NCBI GenBank assembly: GCA_900545075.1
Contig: UQXT01000020.1
Span: 1 to 26,270 of the forward strand
Reading direction: 5' to 3'
DNA length: 26,270 nt
From: an uncultured Collinsella sp.
GTDB lineage: Bacteria > Actinomycetota > Coriobacteriia > Coriobacteriales > Coriobacteriaceae
The notes below the pieces were generated by a model, which saw nothing but the letters and a program-made list of their open reading frames with translations, had not been told where the DNA came from and did not search any database. Numbering within the stretch: the first letter of the stretch is position 1; every line of letters starts with the position of its first letter. Made by a program: the position numbers and the translations under genes. Positions 22,258 to 26,270 of the stretch are shown one piece after another.

Positions 22258-23115
22258 ATGGCATACGGATACAACGACGGCGAACGGCAGCGAAACGTTC
22301 GCCTTGCCGGGCGTACCACGCCAACATCTAGGAGTGTTTCTGACAACGACGGGCCGCAGAACCCGCAGCGTCCGCAGGATCGCCCCTCGTCGCCTATGCC
22401 GCAAAAGCAGCCACGGCCGATGGGACGTGTCAGGGCCGTCAATCCGCGGATTCATCGTCTCTGTCTTGTCCTGTGCTCCATCATGGCATGTCTGACCTTT
22501 GTGTATCTGGGGTCGTGTGCCTCGCATGGCTCTGCCGGCCTGGAGCCCGCCGCCGAGGACAAGCTGCTCAAGGCCCCGGTTGCGCCCGGCTACTCGTTTG
22601 CGTTTTCGACCCCGCGCTCGCAGTGGCAAGCCGGCACCATGCCCCATATCTATCAGATCGATCCGGCATGGTCGGAGCTGCCCTACGCCGGCGGTACCAT
22701 CCGTCAAAATGCCTGCGGCCCCACCTGTCTTACCATGGTCTACATCTATAAGACCGGCCACACCGATATGACGCCTGTCGATATGTGCGCTCTTTCCGAG
22801 GCGGGCAACTATGCACCCACCGGAGCCACCGAGTGGTCGTTTATGACGAGCGGCGCATGGCAGCTGGGGCTTAACGGGACACAGCTCTACAACGATCGAG
22901 ACTCGATGGTCCAGGCCTTGCGCTCGGATGCTCCCGTAATCGCCGCCGTGCGTCCCGGCACGTTTACCAACGTTGGTCATTACATCGTGCTCTACGGGAT
23001 TGACGACGCCGACCAGATCGGTGTCTACGACCCCAACTCGCAAAGCCGCAGCGCCCGCCGCTGGGGCGTCGTAGAAGTCCTCAACGAAATCGAAGCCATG
23101 TGGGCCTACTACTAG
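22258..23115 (+). CDS. Membrane-anchored C39-like (papain-fold) cysteine peptidase
   Basis: A 285-residue protein, the only clear native plus-strand gene. Residues 1-62 are polar, rich in Pro, Gln and Arg, and should stay in the cytoplasm; one membrane helix follows (about 66-86). The extracellular part is a Peptidase_C39_2-type domain: QNACGPTCLTMVY (150-162) with catalytic C153, GHYIVLYGID (240-249) with H241, and VYDPNS with D258/N260. This fold occurs in bacteriocin-leader peptidases and in secreted surface peptidases; no transporter is attached, so the second is more likely. Start ATG 22258 has a GAGGCGG about five bases upstream. Divergent from the permease, convergent with carbamate kinase. 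Confidence 0.85.
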   Translation: MAYGYNDGERQRNVRLAGRTTPTSRSVSDNDGPQNPQRPQDRPSSPMPQKQPRPMGRVRAVNPRIHRLCLVLCSIMACLTFVYLGSCASHGSAGLEPAAEDKLLKAPVAPGYSFAFSTPRSQWQAGTMPHIYQIDPAWSELPYAGGTIRQNACGPTCLTMVYIYKTGHTDMTPVDMCALSEAGNYAPTGATEWSFMTSGAWQLGLNGTQLYNDRDSMVQALRSDAPVIAAVRPGTFTNVGHYIVLYGIDDADQIGVYDPNSQSRSARRWGVVEVLNEIEAMWAYY

Positions 23116-23142
23116 TCATTTAAGAACGTCCCCAATGACTAG
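23112..23142. repeat. 9-bp inverted repeat spanning the peptidase stop codon
   Basis: CTAGTCATT (23112-23120) and AATGACTAG (23134-23142) are perfect complements around a 13-base loop. The stop codon TAG lies in the left arm. No T-tract follows on the plus strand; it may be a weak terminator or end of an intergenic repeat. Confidence 0.5.
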
Positions 23143-23151
23143 GTGAATAGC

Positions 23152-23184
23152 AAAAGCCCCGCAGTCGGAGCGGACTGCGGGGCT
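23152..23184 (-). terminator. Intrinsic terminator after carbamate kinase
   Basis: AGCCCCGCAGTC (23155-23166) and GACTGCGGGGCT (23173-23184) form a perfect 12-bp stem; on the minus strand TTTT follows. It serves the carbamate kinase gene and may also stop plus-strand transcription from the peptidase. Confidence 0.85.
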
Positions 23185-23249
23185 CATGAAGAGAGGCTAG
23201 TTTGTGGGCGCTTTGCCTGGCGCCCACGAGAGAGGCAACAGAGTAGAGA

Positions 23250-24212
23250 CTACTCGTGGATGCGGGTACCGGAGAGGCCGGCCATGGTCTCGGCGGCCTT
23301 GTCCAGAGCGCCGATGATGCAGGTGCGGCCCTTGCGGGAACGGGCGAACTTGATGGCAGCGCGGACCTTGGGCTCCATGGAACCCTTGCCGAACTGGCCC
23401 TCGTCGGCCAGGCGCTCGGCCTCGTCGGCGGTGAGGTCCTCGAGCTCCTCCTGGTTGGGCTTGCCAAAGTTGATGGCGACATGCTCAACGGCGGTCAGCA
23501 GGAACAGAACGTCGGCGTCGCAGTCCTCGGCCAGCAGCTCGCCGCCCAGGTCCTTGTCGATGACGGCGGGAACGCCCTTGTAGCAGCCCTTGTTCTCGTA
23601 GTCGCGGACGACGGGGATGCCGCCGCCACCGCAGGCGATGACGATGAACTCGTTGTCGAGCAGGTTGAGGATGGAGTCAGCCTCGACGATCTTCTTGGGA
23701 TCGGGGGAAGCAACGACGCGACGCCAGCCGCGGCCGGAATCCTCGACGAAGACCTTGGAGGGATCCTCGGCCATGAACTCCTTGGCCTGCTCCTCGGTGT
23801 AGAAGGGGCCGATCGGCTTGGTCGGGTTCTTGAACGCGGGATCATCCGGGTCGCACTCGATCTGGGTGACGACGGTGGCGGCGTGCCAACGCTTATAGCG
23901 CTTGTGCATCTCGCGGCCGATGCCCTGCTGCAGGTGATAACCAATATAGCCCTGGGACATGGCGCCGCACTCGGGCAGCGGCATCTCGGGGGTGCCGATG
24001 GCGTCGTGGGCAGCGGCGAAGGCGTTCTGGATCATGCCGACCTGCGGGCCGTTGCCGTGGGTGATGATGATCTCGTTACCCTGCTCGATAAGACCAAGGA
24101 GAGCGTGGGCGGTGTTGCTCACGGCCTCGATCTGCTCGACGGGGTTGTTGCCGAGGGCGTTGCCGCCGAGGGCGACGACGATGCGATCGGGCTTACCAAG
24201 AGGCTTAGACAT
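23250..24212 (-). CDS. arcC: Carbamate kinase
   Basis: A 320-residue amino-acid-kinase-fold enzyme. It makes ATP from carbamoyl phosphate and ADP at the end of the arginine deiminase, agmatine or ureide pathways. Family motifs are complete: VVALGGNAL (12-20), THGNGPQVG (51-59), IACGGGGIPVV in the middle, AVIDKDLGGELLA with the catalytic/nucleotide DKD, then FLLTAVEHVAINFGKP and GSMEPKVRAA. ATG 24212 (MSKPLGKP) has AAAGGA eight bases upstream; the frame continues 12 codons further without a ribosome site. No arcA, arcB or other carbamoyltransferase gene lies in the window, so the carbamoyl phosphate source is elsewhere. The AT-rich upstream DNA (24213-24400) probably holds its promoter. Confidence 0.95.
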   Translation of the reverse strand: MSKPLGKPDRIVVALGGNALGNNPVEQIEAVSNTAHALLGLIEQGNEIIITHGNGPQVGMIQNAFAAAHDAIGTPEMPLPECGAMSQGYIGYHLQQGIGREMHKRYKRWHAATVVTQIECDPDDPAFKNPTKPIGPFYTEEQAKEFMAEDPSKVFVEDSGRGWRRVVASPDPKKIVEADSILNLLDNEFIVIACGGGGIPVVRDYENKGCYKGVPAVIDKDLGGELLAEDCDADVLFLLTAVEHVAINFGKPNQEELEDLTADEAERLADEGQFGKGSMEPKVRAAIKFARSRKGRTCIIGALDKAAETMAGLSGTRIHE

Positions 24213-24775
24213 TGCTGGAATCCTTTCTGTAAAAGGCCTACAACCCATTAATAACCCGTGTCCGTGCGATACGCGAGTTTATTAAGGTTTATATTCTCTT
24301 TATCGCTCATTTTATTCATTTTGAAAATAGTTTAACGGTGAACGGTCGTTTTTACCCGCTCAGCGTAAAGAAGCCCAGCTCACACATGTTTACGTCATCT
24401 ACGTGCGACTTTATTTAATTAGAGCAGAGATTAGGCTGGATTATGCAAACTATATCTTTGCTAAACACATAACGGACACTGCAACTATTTACTCGCACTA
24501 TACGAGATTCTATGCACTTGCAAGACAAGTATGCACCCCTGCAATAACACGGGGCTTTTCATCCAACAAAAGGGATAGCCAATCGCGCTTCACTTTGCGG
24601 CAAGCGACTGTGAGTTTGCAGTATAGAACTTTACCGTCGGGTATTGCATGAACGCCGCTGACGCACTTTCGCTCCTGCCCACCCAAGCAGCCGAGAACGC
24701 TAACGGCGTCCCCAGCGTTTTCGCATGGCACCGCGCCGACTCGATGGCTTTGAGACCTAAGCGAATCTTTGCTAT
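24213..24775. other. AT-rich intergenic region, no firmly supported gene
   Basis: Bases 24213-24400 are strongly AT-rich with several TTTAT motifs and should contain the arcC promoter (a TATAAA near 24290 on the minus strand is a candidate -10). From 24510 to about 24720 a minus-strand frame has codon-like usage (...KVLYCKLTVACRKVKRDWLS...). Its only start is a TTG inside the 34-bp repeats, and it has no ribosome site, so I cannot call it a gene. It could be a decayed or unusual small gene. Confidence 0.35.
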
Positions 24776-24857
24776 CTGCCAATTTTTGTACGATTTGGGT
24801 CAAATCTATTTGCCAATTTTTGTATGATTATGGGCAAATCTATTTGCCAATTTTTGT
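24776..24857. repeat. 34-bp tandem direct repeats (about 2.4 copies) before the ATPase gene
   Basis: The unit core GCCAATTTTTGT starts at 24778, 24812 and 24846, exactly 34 bases apart. The middle unit also contains ATTTGCC (24808-24814) facing GGCAAAT (24833-24839), and a TATGAT (24823-24828) that could be a -10 box. The last unit ends 15 bases before the ATPase start codon. The layout suits a repeated operator over the promoter. Confidence 0.7.
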
Positions 24858-24872
24858 CAATGAGGTGTTTTA

Positions 24873-25345
24873 ATGCTACGCCGTAAGGTCACTGACAGGC
24901 TTTTGAACTGGAAAAATAACTCTCATAAGGCATTGCTTGTTACCGGTGCGCGTCAAATTGGCAAGAGCTATGCGATTCGCGCGTTTGGTAAAGACAACTA
25001 CGCGTCGTATTTTGAGGCCAATTTGCTGATCGATGCCGAGGCAAGAGATGTGCTCATTGGCGCTAAGAACGCCGTTGACTTTATCAACCGCGTGGCCCTT
25101 CTTGCGGATGCACCGCTTGTTGAGGGAGATACGCTTATCTTTGTCGATGAAATACAGGAGTATCCGCAGATCGTCACGCTCATGAAGGCGTTGGTCGAGG
25201 ACGGGCGCTTTAGCTATGTCTTCTCGGGGTCTATGCTTGGGACTGAGTTTAAGGGGATCTCTTCTTTCCCGGTGGGGTATGTCGAGCACATTGTTATGCG
25301 GCCAATGGATTTTGAAGAGTTTTGTTGGGCAAACAGCATCAGCGA
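24873..25345 (+). CDS. AAA_14/DUF4143-type ATPase, N-terminal part only (broken by contig join)
   Basis: The first ~158 residues of an ATP-binding protein of the AAA_14 + DUF4143 family, common in gut anaerobes and of unclear role. Visible motifs are Walker A GARQIGKS (about 28-35), Walker B TLIFVDEIQEYP (about 88-99), then YVFSGSMLGTEF and FPVGYVEHIVMRPMDFEEFC, a conserved lead into the DUF4143 half. ATG 24873 follows a GAGGTG at seven bases. The normal protein would be near 400 residues or more. Here the sequence changes after about SISEN into a Bacteroidota outer-membrane protein in the same frame. Codon use in this part is mixed but AT-richer than older neighbours, a hint of horizontal origin. 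Confidence 0.85.
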
Positions 25346-25362
25346 GAATGCGATGATTTCTT
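25341..25362. other. Chimeric junction between Coriobacteriia and Bacteroidota sequence
   Basis: Left of here the protein is an AAA_14 ATPase. Right of here it is a SusC/RagA barrel beginning MISYLGRANY. Base composition falls sharply at the same place. The frame is preserved, but the two halves have no functional relation and an outer-membrane barrel has no place in a Gram-positive actinobacterium. Assembly or clone chimera is the simplest explanation. Confidence 0.85.
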
Positions 25363-26270
25363 ATTTGGGACGTGCAAACTACATTTATGATGATAAATAC
25401 TATTTGACAGCTACTTTCCGTCGTGACGGTACTTCCCGTCTGGCTAAGGAAAATCGTTGGGGCAATTTCCCTTCATTCTCCGGTGCCTGGAGAATTTCAA
25501 AAGAAGAATTCTTTGATGTGCCTTGGATTAATGATTTGAAAATTAGAGGTAACTGGGGTCGTCTTGGTAACTCTTCCATTGGAGATTGGGATTATATTGG
25601 AACTATTAACCAGAGTATTGTAACTGTATTCGGCGGTGCTATTGTTCCGGGGGCCACTCAGGTGAAATTGGTGAATGCAGGTCTTGTTTGGGAAACGAAA
25701 GAAACGGTGAATGTAGGCTTTGATGCCAGCTTCCTTAACCAGCGCTTAACTGTTAGCGCAGAGTATTACAACTCAAAGACCAGTGATGTGTTGGCAGAGA
25801 CTCCGATCGCCATTTCTACCGGTAACCAAGGAGGTTCTCCATGGAAAAATGCTGCTAGCTTGCGCAATAAGGGCTTCGAGTTTACACTTGGTTGGAAAGA
25901 TCAGATTTCGGACTTTAAGTATAGCGCTTTGCTGAATGTGACTACTATGGATAACGAAGTATTGAGCTTGGGCCGTGATGGTACTAATAGAGATTATATT
26001 GATTCTGGCCAAGCGAGAACTCAACCGGGTAGATCTTTGGCAGAATTTTATTTGAGAAAGACAGACGGTATCTTCAAGACACAAGAACAGATTGATAATT
26101 ATGTGACATCTACGGGTACTCCTATTATGATTGAAGGAAAACGTCCTCAATTGGGAGATGTTAAGTATCTCGATTTGAATGATGATGGAGAAATTACTGA
26201 TGCTGACCGTGATTATTGTGGTAGTCCTTGGGCTAAGATGCAAATGTCATTGGTATTTAATGCAGAATGG
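25354..26270 (+). CDS. SusC/RagA-family TonB-dependent outer-membrane protein, internal fragment
   Basis: About 305 residues from the barrel of a SusC/RagA protein, the outer-membrane channel that pairs with a SusD lipoprotein to import glycans or peptides in Bacteroidota. Marks are SYLGRANYIYDDKYYLTATF, RRDGTSRLAKENRWGNFPS, WRISKEEFF, LKIRGNWGRLGN, LVWETKETVNVGFD, NQRLTVSAEYYN, LRNKGFEFTLGW and GDVKYLDLNDDGEITDADR near the end. The signal peptide, carboxypeptidase-like domain, plug and TonB box are absent on the left, and the C-terminal strands lie beyond the window. Codon use is AT-rich, unlike the preceding 25 kb. It is not a native gene of the main organism. Confidence 0.92.

Noticed and set aside
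22258..24212. Bacteriocin export system around the C39-like peptidase
   Set aside because: No double-glycine precursor peptide or peptidase-linked ABC exporter is near; the ABC exporter at 2195 is far away and lacks a C39 domain.
23256..24251. Plus-strand open frame of 331 codons
   Set aside because: Antisense to carbamate kinase, which is unmistakable.
24776..24857. Possible CRISPR array
   Set aside because: Spacing is regular at 34 bases but the intervening bases are also nearly the same, so there are no unique spacers; only about 2.4 copies and no cas genes.
25773..26243. Minus-strand frame of 156 codons in the tail
   Set aside because: Antisense to the SusC-type fragment, which has clear family motifs.
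24873..26270. New fusion protein of an ATPase with an outer-membrane barrel
   Set aside because: The frame is open throughout, but both partners are cut mid-domain, differ in composition and belong to different phyla; a chimeric contig explains it better.

Overview
Most of the window (about 1-25,340) reads as one chromosomal stretch of a high-GC gut Coriobacteriia bacterium, most likely Collinsella or a close relative. I base this on the GC-rich codon use, the gene content (two LytS/LytR-type two-component systems, rubrerythrin, an APC permease beside an amidohydrolase, and a Listeria-Bacteroides-repeat surface protein) and recurring GC-rich palindromic intergenic elements. This is recognition from memory, not a database result. 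The last ~915 bases are different. They are AT-richer and encode the middle of a SusC/RagA-type TonB-dependent outer-membrane protein of Bacteroidota, joined in frame to the first ~158 residues of a Coriobacteriia-type AAA_14/DUF4143 ATPase. I treat this as a chimeric (misassembled) contig end until shown otherwise.

Layout, almost all on the minus strand. 1-1307: start of a secreted repeat protein. 1466-6021: endonuclease III, an ABC exporter half-transporter, RmuC and a small membrane protein. 6022-7402: two palindromic elements with a shared core and unrelated arms, around a four-helix membrane protein of unknown function. 7403-9469: a redox/repair group of rubrerythrin, a MutY-like glycosylase and an Rrf2 regulator with Fe-S-type cysteines. 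9794-9907: tRNA-Asp with its terminator. 10016-10156: a perfect 36-bp inverted repeat. 10315-14193: metallophosphoesterase, LytTR regulator, LytS-type kinase and glycosyltransferase. 14364-18927: MFS transporter, zinc phospholipase C-like protein, and a second LytTR regulator with its kinase. 19039-21899: amidohydrolase and APC permease. 22258-23115 (plus strand): membrane-anchored C39-like peptidase. 23250-24212: carbamate kinase. 24873 onward: ATPase start and the chimeric tail.

How the genes fit together. Two paralogous kinase/LytTR pairs sit about 5 kb apart, around an MFS transporter, a phospholipase-like hydrolase and a glycosyltransferase, which suggests control of the cell envelope. 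Both pairs begin 20-24 nt after a strong intrinsic terminator, so they may be transcribed through a leader attenuator. The Rrf2 regulator and MutY-like glycosylase are close enough to be one operon, followed by rubrerythrin, which suggests an oxidative-stress group. The permease and amidohydrolase form a uptake-and-hydrolysis unit, and carbamate kinase lies nearby.

I did not find a clear, new multi-gene defence or mobile system. The strongest unusual signals are the palindromic elements, the terminator-led LytTR operons, the 34-bp repeats before the ATPase and the chimeric join.
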